A stretch of 64,000 bases of DNA from Mastigamoeba balamuthi (taxonomy: Eukaryota; Evosea; Mastigamoebida; Mastigamoebidae), in contig CACRSC010000049.1 of assembly GCA_902651635.1 (NCBI GenBank), forward strand, positions 75,624 to 139,623. The letters run 5' to 3'. The notes under the pieces are model-generated. The model did not search any database. It was not told the DNA's origin and was given only the letters and a program-made list of their open reading frames with translations. Shown here one piece after another: positions 1 through 9,913 of the stretch; within the stretch, counting starts at the first letter, position 1; each line of letters begins with the position of its first letter. A program made the translations under genes and the position numbers.

Positions 1-2
1 AG

Positions 3-176
3 GAGACCACAGATGGGGAGGAGACGGACGAGAACAGCGATGAGGAGGAGGACCTCAACCAGGTCGTGGCAAAGATCGTACGCGCAGAACTCGAGGCCGA
101 TGAAATCGAGCGTGAGACACGGCGCCGCGAGGCTGAGGTTGCCAGCGCCGAGGACGAGGGATCTGACGACGGGTAG
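3..176 (+). CDS. 3' end of an unknown acidic protein (partial)
   Basis: An open frame enters from the left edge and ends at TAG 174-176, giving 57 residues. It is very acidic at first (runs of Glu and Asp, for example DEEEDLNQVV), then a charged helical stretch with alternating Glu, Arg and Ala, ending in EDEGSDDG. There is no start codon in the window. The other frames here are Arg-rich or broken by stops, and the GC-rich third positions match the other genes, so this is the likely coding frame. The composition suits the disordered tail of a nuclear or chaperone-type protein, but the function cannot be told from this part. Confidence 0.55.
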   Translation, partial: ETTDGEETDENSDEEEDLNQVVAKIVRAELEADEIERETRRREAEVASAEDEGSDDG

Positions 177-2413
177 GCCGCGCACGGTGCAATTGACTCG
201 CATGATTGGAATACAGTCCACAACAACATGTTCTCCTCATACAAGGGCCGACTGAGCACACGGCACGTCTGCTGTATATTCACAAGCTATTTCGAACGGG
301 TCTCCTTGTGGTTTTCCCTGTTGAGTGGACAAAGTGATTGGGCCTAGATGCACATTATTGACACACCATCAACTACTGACGAGAGAGAAGCTGCGGGGAC
401 GTATTCAAGCTCGGAATTGATACCATGAATTCCGAAATCGGCTCAATTGTTGCTTGCACATTCTTGCCTTATGCATGTGCTACCAGATCAAGCTGCTGTT
501 TCTGTACGCCCCTCCCCTGATGTACCCAACCAACAACAACAATAGCACGTTATTGTGGTTGGGGGGATGGTAATGTGGAGATGAAGGGATGTTGAGTTGT
601 AAACACACCTTCCTCTCCCCAAAAGCATGGCTAGCAATGCCCTTCAAGCCACAGAGCCTCCTGGGGACAATGTCCAACCGATAGGATATAAAAATATGTG
701 ACTTTGAGCTCAAATGAAGATGCCTTTTGTTCTAGTGTACGGGGAGGGTCATAAGAGGAAAAGTGAAATAGAGCCAATTTCATCTGTTGGTCTGTGTCTC
801 AATGCAGGTGTTATGTGGTAAGCTTGGCTCGTCCAGACCACAGTGGTGAAAGGAGATTGATTATCCTGTGATGGCTCAGTCTACGTTTTTTCACCATTGA
901 AAACAGCTAACAATGCAATTACTCATTATCCAATGTAGTGTGGTAGTACCCCAGGCCCTGTGTGGAGTGGACACTAACTCTGAGTTTCTTTCTATTGAGT
1001 GCCTTCGGGGAGGGAGGTCATTCAGGCAGGTGCCGATGGCGTCATTGCCACATCAGCAGAGCCACATCAATAGTGGGATATCTCTGATATCACCACAGTA
1101 GCAGCCATTAGAAAATAAGTTGTCTTCACTGATAGATACACTGAATGGATGTCGGGATTTCTAAATTTCAATTCCCAATTGTGAAATTCCCTCATCAGTA
1201 AGGATTCAGATGGTATCCCCATAGAGAACACTACAGACTGGATTTTCATGGGTATAAATATTCACAATGACTTATTAGAGAATTAGATCATTTAAATACA
1301 TTTATCTACACCATAATGCCTAATCCGTAGTAAAACTGAACTATGACTCTTTTATCTGCAACCATCAGAATCTGTTGGAACTGATGAGATTCCCTTTCTT
1401 TTCTTCTTACTTCAGAAGTGTTCACTTCTGTTACACTGATTTACTCTACATGAATAAAGCACAGAAAGGTGGGAACGAATGATACCAATGGGAAACTGAT
1501 GCAATGAGAGCAGTACGGGGAGTGGTGAGCAGGAATTCCTCAGAAAAATAAGTTAACTGCCAGACTCTCAGCTGAAATTTCCACTGATAGCAAACTACCT
1601 TAGTAGATGCATTTCCTGTCAATTTCCCACTTTGCCACAACTAACTCTTCCTGTGAAACCTTTATTCAAATGCACTTCTCAATTGATACCACTCTGTTTC
1701 AAAAATTGAAAAAGGTCTTCTTTGTTGATGGCATCTTTGTGATTAAGTTATAATCATTATGATTTCGAATGATCTAAGAGAAGTTATTTCACAAATCCCA
1801 GAATGGCAAGGGCAGATTCTCTGTTCTGATCACTCTTTCTAGGTCTTTGTATCCGTTTTTTATGATATGCAACTCTGTAACCCAATTCTTCAGACAGTTC
1901 AGCTCTGTGTTTCATCTTGCTATTGATATACAAAATTATTTTGGTCGTTCCTTTGGCTTTGTATCTGGCAAACGTGTTTAGAATCACGCGGTTGTTCGTA
2001 ACATTCAGGGTTCAATGGTGTTTAATGGCTCTCTTAATGATTACATCATCTGGCATTGTCAATTCTTATTGGTCAGACTTATTTTCTTTGCCCATTGTGG
2101 GGGCCGGCCTATTGTCAATAGGGTTGGAGCAGTGGGGAGCTGTACAGGTCCTTGTTAACAAGAAGTTGTTCGTGGGGCATTTGACACATTGAATCTATAT
2201 CAGTCCAGGCAAGAAGGTTCCAACAGTGAACAGTATTGACTCCATCCAAAGATAGTCATGTTCCTCACTGCTGTCATTTCTTCTTGGCCTTTCCACAATT
2301 TCAATGATGCGATCGGATTCTATCCCATTGGGAAGCATGACATCACAAAGTGGGCACAAGAAATATATTTACAATTCTCACAGATTGTAAACATATATAA
2401 TTAATCAGTTTAC

Positions 2414-2838
2414 ATTACATAATTCCATGTATCTGCAATATCATTCCGGAAAAACGCCTTATTGCAGGTATTACTTACCTGATAGAACAATCTGAATACA
2501 CTAGCATTCAGCAGATTTCTCTTGATAAAGAAAGGCCAGTTTCTGAAAAAGTAGCATCACTGAACTGGAAGTGACTAGGTGAATTCCTTGGGTTCTACTG
2601 CCGAGCAGCAGAGATCTGCAACAATAGCATCATACATGTTATGTTCGTGCACCAAGAGCCTCTTGCCTGATATGAAGAGAACGTTTACCATAAGGGAGCC
2701 ATTTGCTGGTCCTCCTGAGGAGCTTGGTGTGTCATGAAGCAGAATATATACGCTTGTGACGCCTGTACAAATAAAGAAAATGCAAGACTGTTCCCTACAG
2801 AAAGCTATTGTTTATTCACTGTTACGCCTCATCCCTTC
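2414..2838. repeat. Direct repeat, copy 1
   Basis: About 425 bases are repeated at 3183-3612 with few differences: single substitutions, a one-base and a four-base length change. Copy 1 stops exactly at the ambiguous base 2839, whereas copy 2 runs on into unrelated sequence. The best frames inside are short and carry stops. I do not recognise a transposase in them. It could be a degraded mobile element, or one locus duplicated by an assembly error at the N. Confidence 0.8.
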
Positions 2839-2839
2839 N
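2839..2839. other. Ambiguous base N
   Basis: A single N lies at the junction where the first repeat copy stops and the word-enriched island begins. It may mark an unresolved assembly join rather than a miscalled base. Confidence 0.9.
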
Positions 2840-3176
2840 TCCCAATTAGCGCTAAATGCGATAAATTCATTGCTTTAATTGCAATATAGCACTACATGCG
2901 ATGCATGCAATGGAATTACATCGCTAATTTGGCGCTACAATCGCTACCAGCGCAAATATTTGTGCTAGTAGCTCTATAAGCGATGCATAGCACAAGGTAA
3001 AATAAATCTATAACGCTGAATTTAGGTCGCATATAGCGCTACAATCGCTATTAGCGATGTAGCGCTATTTTGCGCTAAATTTAGCGCAAAATTAGCGATT
3101 GAATCGCTAAAGTTGCGCTGAAAAAACATCGCTAAAGATTTAGCGCTTCATGCGCAAAAGTCGCAGTGATGACCAA
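2840..3176. repeat. Word-enriched island (GCGCTA / TAGCGC / ATCGCTA)
   Basis: Over about 340 bases the sequence is built almost entirely from variants of one short word and its reverse complement (GCGCTA, TAGCGC, TAGCGAT, ATCGCTA), separated by A/T spacers of irregular length. It is not a tandem repeat with a fixed period. Because the word occurs in both orientations, many overlapping hairpins are possible. The island sits exactly between the two copies of a direct repeat and starts at an ambiguous base. Confidence 0.75.
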
Positions 3177-3182
3177 ATGTTT

Positions 3183-3612
3183 ATTACATAATTCCATGTA
3201 TCTGCAATATCATTCCGAGAAAAACGCCTTATGGCAGGTATTACTCACCTGATAGAACAATCTGAATACACTAGCATTCAGCAGATTTCTCTTGATAAAG
3301 AAAGGCCAGTTTTTGAAAAAGTAGCATCACTGAACTGGAAGTGGCTAGGTGATTTCCTTGGGTTCTACTGCCGAGCAGCAGAGATCTGCAACAATAGCAT
3401 CATACATGTTATGTTCGTGCATGCACCAAGAGCCTCTTCACTGATATGAAGAGAACGTTTACCATAAGGGAGCCATTTGCTGGTCCTCCTGAGGAGCTTG
3501 GTATGTCATGAAGCAGAATATGTACGCTTGTGACGCCTGCACAAATAAAGAAAATGCAAGACTGTTCCCTACAGAAAGCTATTGTATATTCACTGTTACG
3601 CCTCATCCCTTC
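3183..3612. repeat. Direct repeat, copy 2
   Basis: Second copy of the block at 2414-2838, offset 769-774 bases. It carries a 72-codon frame (3231-3449, +) that is interrupted in copy 1 by a stop, so if the block ever coded, copy 1 is the more decayed. No protein family is recognisable. Confidence 0.8.
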
Positions 3613-3731
3613 TGCCTCTGTATTTGTAATAAATGGCATTTAGAAGAAGGTCTTTCTCGTACTGCTTTCAACTGTTTATATTATTCTGGTGGAGCAAAAC
3701 GGATCCTTTGGTCCAAGATCAAGAGGACTCT

Positions 3732-5255
3732 TTATTCAGGACCTTGGGCCCTCCGCCTACACTTAAGGCAGATTTTGATGATCTCGCCAGAAGGGAGTGG
3801 GCTCTGATGTGGGGAATCGGGACTAGTGCGTTTGTTAGAGCGAATTAACGGCACTGCAGCCGCCCCTATCACTGCTACGTAGTGGTCGCCATCCCACGCC
3901 ACCTCGATGTCCTTTGTCTTCTCCGAGACCTCGCGGGGCGCGTACTCCAACCTGCTCCCGCCAGCCACGACGCTCAGCCGAACGTTGAAGTCAACCGCGA
4001 TGACCAGTAGCCTCTGCACAACCTTGGGCGCCTGTGGCTGGCCCAGCAACCGAGGTCCCCACAGAGCTTCGATCACGAAGTACAGCTTGTCGCTGAGCAG
4101 CAGCGCAGCTGCTAGCGCGCGAGAGAGGCCCCGATCAGGCAATCCGGCCGAGTCAGGGTCGAACACGTGTGCCTTGCCCAGGGCCTTGTGCAGCTGGTCA
4201 GCGCTGTGAGCTCGAGACGGGGCCCGGAATAGCAGGGTTGATAACCGAGGCACCCGCTCGATCTGGGATCTCGGCAGGCCCACTGCCGTGACTCCCTGCG
4301 GTCCGGTGAGTGGGCTACCCGGCATCACCGTGCAGTCTGCAGCCAGAGCAGCCTTCGCGATGTCGTTGGCCCGATCGAACAGGTCCGCGCAGTAGGCCTC
4401 GCGTACGCACCCGAGCAGAGACAGGACAGACGACACGAGTGGGTCTGGGAGCTCCACTGGCGGTGGAGGGCCTGCACTTGCGGAGAGGCCCAGGGTCTCC
4501 ATCTCGAGGGGTGTCTTGTACCCGATATACAGGGACACTATGTCAGCCCTGCGGTATCTGACCATCGCCTGCCGCGTGGTCGCCTTCCTCTTAGCACCAC
4601 GCTTGTCGCTCGTGGTCTCCCTGGCTGACGAGTTGTCGCGGAGCTTGGAGAAAAAGGTCTCCCTGATTCTCCCCCTGACCCCCTTCTGCTTGTCCCACTT
4701 CTGCTGGAGGAATCTGATGGTCTCCTGCCGCGTGGTCGCCTTCCTCTTGGCACCACGCATACGCTTGTCGCTCGTGGTCTCCCGGACAGACGAGTTGTCG
4801 CTGAAGTTGGAGAAGAAGGTCGCCCTGATTCTCCCCCTGAACCCCCTCCGCTTGGCCCACTTCTGCTGGTCCGCTGGCAGGCACGGCAGGCAAAACAGCA
4901 GCTCGCTCTCCTGGCGCTCGCACATGAACCCCTCGACCCGGACAGTTGACGCGGGCCACAGAACAGCTCGCACACGCATCATCCGTCCGTCGATTTCCAG
5001 CCGAGCAGCTGCGGTGGTGTGCGATTTCCCGTCAGAAGGGGTGTGTGTGCAACACACGACCGTACCGACGGGGAACGGGTTGTCGTTGGTGAGGAGGAGC
5101 TGGTAGGGCGTCTCACGCCAGCCAGCCTTCCCGGCGGCCTCGCGGGTCTCGGGAAGGTCCAGGCGGGCCTCCACAATGGTGCGGTCACGGTGGGTGTACT
5201 CGCACAGGGCCTTGCCACCCACAAGGACCTGCAGCCCACACCCCTTCTCCTTCAT
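3732..5255 (-). CDS. Unknown 507-residue protein with an internal tandem repeat
   Basis: An uninterrupted frame from ATG 5255 to TAA 3732, with GC-rich codon use like the confirmed genes. I do not recognise a family over the whole length. A basic segment of about 50 residues is present twice in tandem (DNA 4725-4876 and 4569-4715, period 156 bases). Each unit runs from a KWxKxxGxRGRIR motif through FFS and DNSS to ETTSDKR and RKATTRQ, which looks nucleic-acid-binding. The C-terminal part is non-repetitive and includes WDGDHYVAVIG, faintly like the histidine-bearing end of OTU-type cysteine proteases, but no catalytic Cys block is convincing. It lies beside repeat-rich DNA, so it could belong to an element. 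Function unknown. Confidence 0.6.
   Translation of the reverse strand: MKEKGCGLQVLVGGKALCEYTHRDRTIVEARLDLPETREAAGKAGWRETPYQLLLTNDNPFPVGTVVCCTHTPSDGKSHTTAAARLEIDGRMMRVRAVLWPASTVRVEGFMCERQESELLFCLPCLPADQQKWAKRRGFRGRIRATFFSNFSDNSSVRETTSDKRMRGAKRKATTRQETIRFLQQKWDKQKGVRGRIRETFFSKLRDNSSARETTSDKRGAKRKATTRQAMVRYRRADIVSLYIGYKTPLEMETLGLSASAGPPPPVELPDPLVSSVLSLLGCVREAYCADLFDRANDIAKAALAADCTVMPGSPLTGPQGVTAVGLPRSQIERVPRLSTLLFRAPSRAHSADQLHKALGKAHVFDPDSAGLPDRGLSRALAAALLLSDKLYFVIEALWGPRLLGQPQAPKVVQRLLVIAVDFNVRLSVVAGGSRLEYAPREVSEKTKDIEVAWDGDHYVAVIGAAAVPLIRSNKRTSPDSPHQSPLPSGEIIKICLKCRRRAQGPE
4569..4876 (-). repeat. Two-unit coding tandem repeat, period 156 bases
   Basis: Units 4725-4876 and 4569-4715 are closely similar at DNA level and keep frame. 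The first unit in reading order carries two extra codons (Met-Arg) before the shared GAKRKATTRQ motif. The near identity points to a recent in-frame duplication of a basic linker. Confidence 0.85.
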
Positions 5256-5734
5256 CCTCTTGGTAAGAGTGAATCCACACCGTTGTGTGTTTTGCGAACT
5301 GTACGGAATTTCTTGATTTGAGGGCGAATGTATCTGTGGCGATATTTCGACTGGGCTGCGAGGGTATTGACGTCGAATACACCGCTGGATGCACCGTGTG
5401 GCCGGCAGAATGCTGAGCGATCAATCCTCAGGCCGCTATTTCGTGAGTGGGGAATGTTAACTGGCACTAACAGTTCTGTTTGTTCAAGCAGTCCCCCACA
5501 CTCTGAGTCTCCAGATCTCCGCACTGCGATTATGGCAGTTCTTCATGAATGCAGGTCCGCGTCAAGTGGCCACAACAAGCCCTCAGGCAGGGCGGGAAAA
5601 AGCCTGGACCGAAGACGAGCATGGGCTAAGAGGACACACAGATGTGATAGAATGTAAGCGATCTCGTGAACAATTCAATTGGAAGAGCCACGAACAGTTG
5701 GCATCGCCTCTTCTGTACAACGCGCCGGTGCTGG

Positions 5735-6760
5735 TCACAAGAACTTGACCCACAGCACCGCCACGGCGACAACGGCCAGCATCCCGATCCACAGGAGAAG
5801 CTCGGGCGGGCCTCGGCGAGCGGACACGAGGGACGGCAGGGGGACCCTGTGGCCCGCAGCGTTCCACCCCTTCGAGTTGGCCGGGTACGCGAGCTCCATG
5901 CAGGCCTCCCCCGACAGCGTCTTTGCCGGCACGCTCGTGTAGGCCTCGTTCCTCAGCGACACGTACTTGCCCACCGGCAGGTCCCCGTCAGCGCACCCGT
6001 TGGGCCTGATCCCCGCCCTACTGAGCTGCGATGCCCGTCAGTCAGCACGGGCGACTCGCAACACGCGTGCGGGCCTCTGCGTGCCTCGGTCTCGAGTCTG
6101 TCGATCATCGAGAGCCAGTAGGACGGCTCCCGCTCGAGGTCCTCGACCCGCACGACCGTGTCGGGGTCGCCGGGGTCGTCGCCGCGCAGCGTGATGGGCC
6201 CCGCGTAGCTGGGGTCCGCGACGGGGATGTAGACGGTGAGCTCCCGGCCCCGCATGAAGTCGGGCCACGTCGGCAGCGACGCCCGGGCCACCGCCTTCAT
6301 GCACGACCGGCACCTGGCCGCGATGAACGCGCAGGCGACGACCCTCCACGCGGCCTGGACGTCGTCCTTGTGCACGCTGATGTGCAGCTTCCAGTCGGGC
6401 GTTGTGTGTCCTGCGCTCCCCCAACACACGCGCTTGCACTGAGACACCAGCAGAGCGGAGGGAAGGAGGGGAGGGGCGAGTGTGCGTGCCCTTCTCCGTC
6501 TGGACCACCCAGTACGCGCGGCCCTCGAGCGTGTAGAGCTTCACAAAGCCGTTGGACACGAGCAGGCCGTACAGGACCCCTGCGGGCACCAGCGGAAGCA
6601 GCAGCAGAGTGGCTGCCTCAGTGAGGGGAAGATAGCAAAGAAGCAGTCCGCCCAGACGCAGCCGCAACGCACCGTTGATGACGTGGCGCGGCATGCGCAG
6701 GCGGTTGTCGCACGCGTCGTCGTACTCGAAGTCCAGGGGTAGCACCAGCGGGTCGCCCAT
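5735..6760 (-). CDS. Membrane protein resembling OspF/SpvC/HopAI1-type phosphothreonine lyases
   Basis: Three exons (6760-6490, 6410-6065, 6005-5735) give 295 residues. Residues about 36-69 are strongly hydrophobic and the last 22 form a C-terminal membrane anchor. The middle matches the known order of motifs in the phosphothreonine lyase family: WKLHISV (Lys98 and His100 at the position of the catalytic Lys/His pair), then GRELTVY (Arg146, Tyr151), then GKYVSLRNEAY (about 218-228). Family members remove phosphate from phosphothreonine in MAP kinases by beta-elimination and are known mainly as secreted bacterial effectors. Here the gene has introns, one with a GC donor (6489-6411) and one GT-AG (6064-6006), and membrane segments, so it is resident in this genome. 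The assignment rests on motifs only; substrate unknown. Confidence 0.6.
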
Positions 6761-6862
6761 TTGCCGCGAGGAAAAGAGTAGTGTGGGAACAGTGTTAACC
6801 GAAATGCCCGCTTCTTTTGAATCAATCTCAACAAGGATATCGTATCTCTGAAGAGAAAAATT

Positions 6863-6934
6863 TGGTCCCGCTCAGATTCGAACTGAGATCAAGAGATCCA
6901 GAGTCTCCTATACTAACCCTTATACTACGGAACC
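6863..6934 (-). tRNA. tRNA-Gln (CTG anticodon)
   Basis: The reverse strand folds as a 72-base tRNA. It has a 7-pair acceptor stem (one T-G pair), a four-pair D stem with two wobbles, an anticodon stem GGAGA/TCTCT enclosing loop CTCTGGA, so anticodon CTG reading CAG, and a T arm with the TTCGAAT loop. The discriminator base is A and no CCA is encoded. A run of five Ts directly after it is a normal RNA polymerase III terminator. There is no intron. Confidence 0.93.
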
Positions 6935-6986
6935 CTTTTCACATTTTCTCAAACTGTGCTCTCAGGTGTCGTGAGGGTGGCCTGTG

Positions 6987-8368
6987 CTACTTCATGCGTG
7001 CTATGCGAGCGATCCGGGCTGCGATGTCGTTGCCGACCTGCGACGTCGTCGCGTACCCGCCGATTTCGGGCGTCCTGGGACCCTCGCGCAGGCTCTCCTC
7101 CACCGCCCTGTCCACGACCCTCGCGGCCTCGCGCTCCCCGAGGAAGTCGAGCATCATGGCCGCAGCACGGATCGCTCCGATCGGGTTCGCGATCCCGCGG
7201 CCCGCGATGTCGGGCGCGGACCCGTGCACCGGCTCGAACATCGAAGGGAACTGTCTCTCCGGGTTGATGTTCGCACTCGGCGCCAGCCCCAGCCCCCCGA
7301 CGACAGCCCCCGCTGTTTCCGATCCGGTTTCCGCCTCAGTGTACGGATTTCGAACCGGTGGGGAAAACGAACCGAGGTCCGACAGGATGTCGCCGAAGAG
7401 GTTCGAGCCGACGACGACGTCGAAGTTCTGCGGCTTGCGGACAAAGTCGGCGCAGAGGGCGTCGACATGGCAGCGCGACGCCCGCACGTCCGGGAACGCC
7501 TGCGCCACCTCCTCAAACACCGCGTCCCACAGCACCATCCCGTACTTGAGCGTGTTCGACTTGGTCGCCAGCGTCACGCGCTGCAGCAGGGGAGAAAAAC
7601 GGGAAAACCAACCCAAAACCCGAGTTACTCTCTTTGGAAAAGAAAACCTGCACAGGGGAAAAGCAGAACGGACCTTGCGGCGCGAGCGGGCGAGCTCGAA
7701 GGCGTAGCGGCACGTGCGCTCGATGCCGCGGCGCGTGTGGACGGCGACCTCGCGGGCGACCTCGTCGGGGCTGCCGCCGTGCGCGCACTCGCCGACGCCC
7801 GAGTACTCGCCCTCGGAGTTCTCGCGGACGACCACGAGGTCGACGGGCGCGCTGCCCGCCAGGGCGCGCGGGACGCCTGCCGAGGTGCGCGCCGGACGCA
7901 GGCAGATGTACTGTCCCAGCCTCTGCCGCATCTGCACGAGCGGCGCCAGCGTCACGTGGTCGGGCAGCTGCGAGCGCCCAAAGTCAGCACGGGGGATTTC
8001 CCGATTATGTCCGATCTGGGAGAGAACAAGCGTGCCAGGGAGGGGTCGCCGAGGGCACCGAGGAACACGGCGTCGCACTCGGCGCGGATGACGTCGAGGA
8101 AGTCGTCGGGCACGACGCTGGTGAGCCCGTGGGCCCTCCAGTAGCGCGTGCCCCAGTCGACGGGGCGCAGGAGCAGGCGGAAGCCACCGACGCAGGACTC
8201 TGCAGCCCGCAGGCACTTGACGCCCTCGTCCACGACGTCCGGCCCGATGCCGTCGCCGCCGTACACCAGGACGCGGTGCGTCCGGGGCTCGGGGTCCGTC
8301 CCGCAGCAGAGGTGTGCGGACAGGACCTGCATGCGGCGGCGAGCAACGCTGGCTGCGTCGGCCATCAT
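6987..8368 (-). CDS. Tartrate/D-malate dehydrogenase-type member of the isocitrate dehydrogenase superfamily
   Basis: Four exons (8368-8036, 7967-7674, 7580-7373, 7312-6987) give 386 residues, close to the family norm. Motifs in order: GGDGIGPDV near the N-terminus; DWGTRYWRAHG; GALGDPS then LPDHVTL; QYICLRPAR; RENSEGEYSG; TKSNTLKYG; DALCADFVR; VGSNLFGDILSDL; LAPSANINPE; and HGSAPDIAGRGIANP. RENSEGEYSG is typical of tartrate/D-malate dehydrogenases rather than isopropylmalate dehydrogenase. The enzyme would oxidise and decarboxylate a D-malate or tartrate-like substrate with NAD. No clear mitochondrial presequence is seen. The first intron has a GC donor and the other two are GT-AG. The overall family is bacterial-like, so ancient transfer is possible, but the gene now has introns. 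Confidence 0.85.
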
Positions 8369-8472
8369 TTTTTCCGTGTTGTGTAGTGCGAATCGCAGAG
8401 CAAATGGCGGATTTTCCGCGGGATGTCACGGAGAAATCTAGATATTTCTGGTATTTCTGATACACTCACCCG

Positions 8473-9148
8473 ATGGTGCGTGCTGACCGCGGCTCTCTTG
8501 TGGACGGGGACCTCTCGGCGGTTCCCGAGGAGAAGTCGTGTGGCTTCGTCATCTACCAGCGCACAGCCAACGGCCTTGTCTTTTTGCTCCTCAAGCACCG
8601 CGGCGTGAGTGCTGCCGCCTTTGCCCTTCAGTTGCTTTTCTTTTTCTCAAATCAGACTCAAATCAAGCAAATCGAATCTCGAATCTCGTGCAGGGTCACT
8701 GGGACAGCTGCAAGGGCCACATCCACAAAAAGGAGACCGAGCTAGAGACGGCGTTTCGCGAGCTGCGCGAGGAGACAGGGCTCAAGAAGCACGCCCTCGA
8801 GATCGTCCCCAACGTCAGGATCGCGATCCGCTACCGCACGCCCCGCCGCCACAGCCTCAAGGTCCGGGTGTCGCTAAATCTGGAATTGACCTCGGCGCTG
8901 ATACGATCGCAATAATATCTCTACTTTAACGATTTTAACGATTAATATCTCTACAGGAGGTCGTTTTCTTCGCTGCTCGGATGCTGGAACCCTCGGCCCA
9001 GCTGGCGCTGCAGGCGAGCGAGATCCTCGAGGCGCGCTGGCTGGGGCTGGCGGACCTCGACGACCCCAGCCTGACCGTCTACGGCGAGACCTTCGATGTC
9101 CTCCACCAAGTGAGCGCGCTCCTCAGCAAGCAGCAGCAGCAGCAGTAA
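8473..9148 (+). CDS. Bis(5'-nucleosyl)-tetraphosphatase (Nudix hydrolase, NUDT2-like)
   Basis: Three exons (8473-8604, 8694-8861, 8957-9148) encode 163 residues. The Nudix box is complete: a Gly, five residues, Glu, seven residues, then RELREETGL, with all metal-binding glutamates present. It is preceded by KSCGFVIYQ and GHWDSCKG, as in diadenosine tetraphosphate hydrolases, where the KGH stretch leads into the box. The role would be to cleave Ap4A and related dinucleotides made by aminoacyl-tRNA synthetases. The C-terminal exon supplies the EARWLGLADL strand-helix and ends with a short poly-Gln run. Donors are GTGAGT and GTCCGG. The size fits the single-domain family. Confidence 0.88.
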
Positions 9149-9332
9149 CACAGCAGCCCGCCTGCCCCCGCCTTGCACGACTGGCCTGATTGCTGTCTGC
9201 ACTGTATGGCACCCGTGGCGTGGGGGCGCAATCACGCGCATGCCCTTGCGCGCCTGCTGAGAGAACAGGCCAGGCCGGAGACGGCACACCAAGCGAGCAG
9301 AGCGTCCGGCGTAAAGTGAGGGTGAGCACTGT

Positions 9333-9816
9333 TTAGGCAAACGAGACCTTGCGGCGGCGCTTGTGCTCCCTCTCCTCCTCGGCCTCCTGCAGCAGTAGGC
9401 AGAGGCGCTTTGAGTGCTGGGAAGCGAGGCGGAGGGGGGAAGCGGGGGGGTTCTGACCTTCTTGCGCTGCTTCTTGAGGTCCTTCTTCTGCTGCTTGATC
9501 TCCGACATGGCCTCCTCGATGTGGCGCTTCTTCGTCTCTCGCCTCCGCACCCTCTTCTCCTCGATCGCCACGGTCTTCTTCACCTTCTCCTCCTGTGGCG
9601 CCCCCCCGTGCGTTCAGGCCCGGGGGGGGTGCCGCGAAGGGGGGGATGGGGACGCACGGAGATCTTGGAGACTTTGGTGGTGCGCTCGTCGAGCTTGTTG
9701 TTGATGCTGTCGATTATCGACAGCATGGCGCCCACCTCGGCGGGTCGCTTGGCGGGCTTAACGGCCACGGACGGCGTGTGGGTCGGCGCCTTCTTCTTCT
9801 TGCCTGCCTTGACCAT
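9333..9816 (-). CDS. Small basic coiled-coil protein with a C-terminal PP1-docking-like motif
   Basis: Three exons (9816-9658, 9592-9458, 9386-9333) give 115 residues. The N-terminus is Lys-rich (MVKAGKKKK), followed by a Pro/Ala linker and a short helix (MLSIIDSINNKL). Exon 2 is a highly charged helix (KRVRRRETKKRHIEEAM). The last exon ends RRRKVSFA. KVSF fits the RVxF rule for binding protein phosphatase 1, so a nuclear or nucleolar PP1 adaptor is one possibility; this is inference from a short motif. No family is recognised. All three junctions are GT-AG, and exon lengths are multiples of three. Confidence 0.65.
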
Positions 9817-9913
9817 CTGGTGCTCGGCGCTGCGCGCGTGGGGGGAGGCAATGAATGCAGGCAGGGGCGAGCAAATCTGCGGTTGCTGATGTAATCAGAG
9901 AATCTAACCTATA

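Larger units (their letters stand above)
177..3731. other. Gene-poor, AT-richer intergenic region
   Basis: No frame longer than about 100 codons has coding-like composition, in sharp contrast to the GC-rich genes to the right. The region contains a duplicated block (copies at 2414-2838 and 3183-3612), an island of GCGCTA-like words between the copies (2840-3176), and one ambiguous base at 2839. Otherwise I see nothing recognisable between 177 and 2400. Confidence 0.7.

Noticed and set aside
3732-4000. OTU-type cysteine protease in the 507-residue protein
   Set aside because: Only the WDGDHYVAVI end is suggestive; the Asp-x-x-Cys block expected upstream is not found, so I left the function open.
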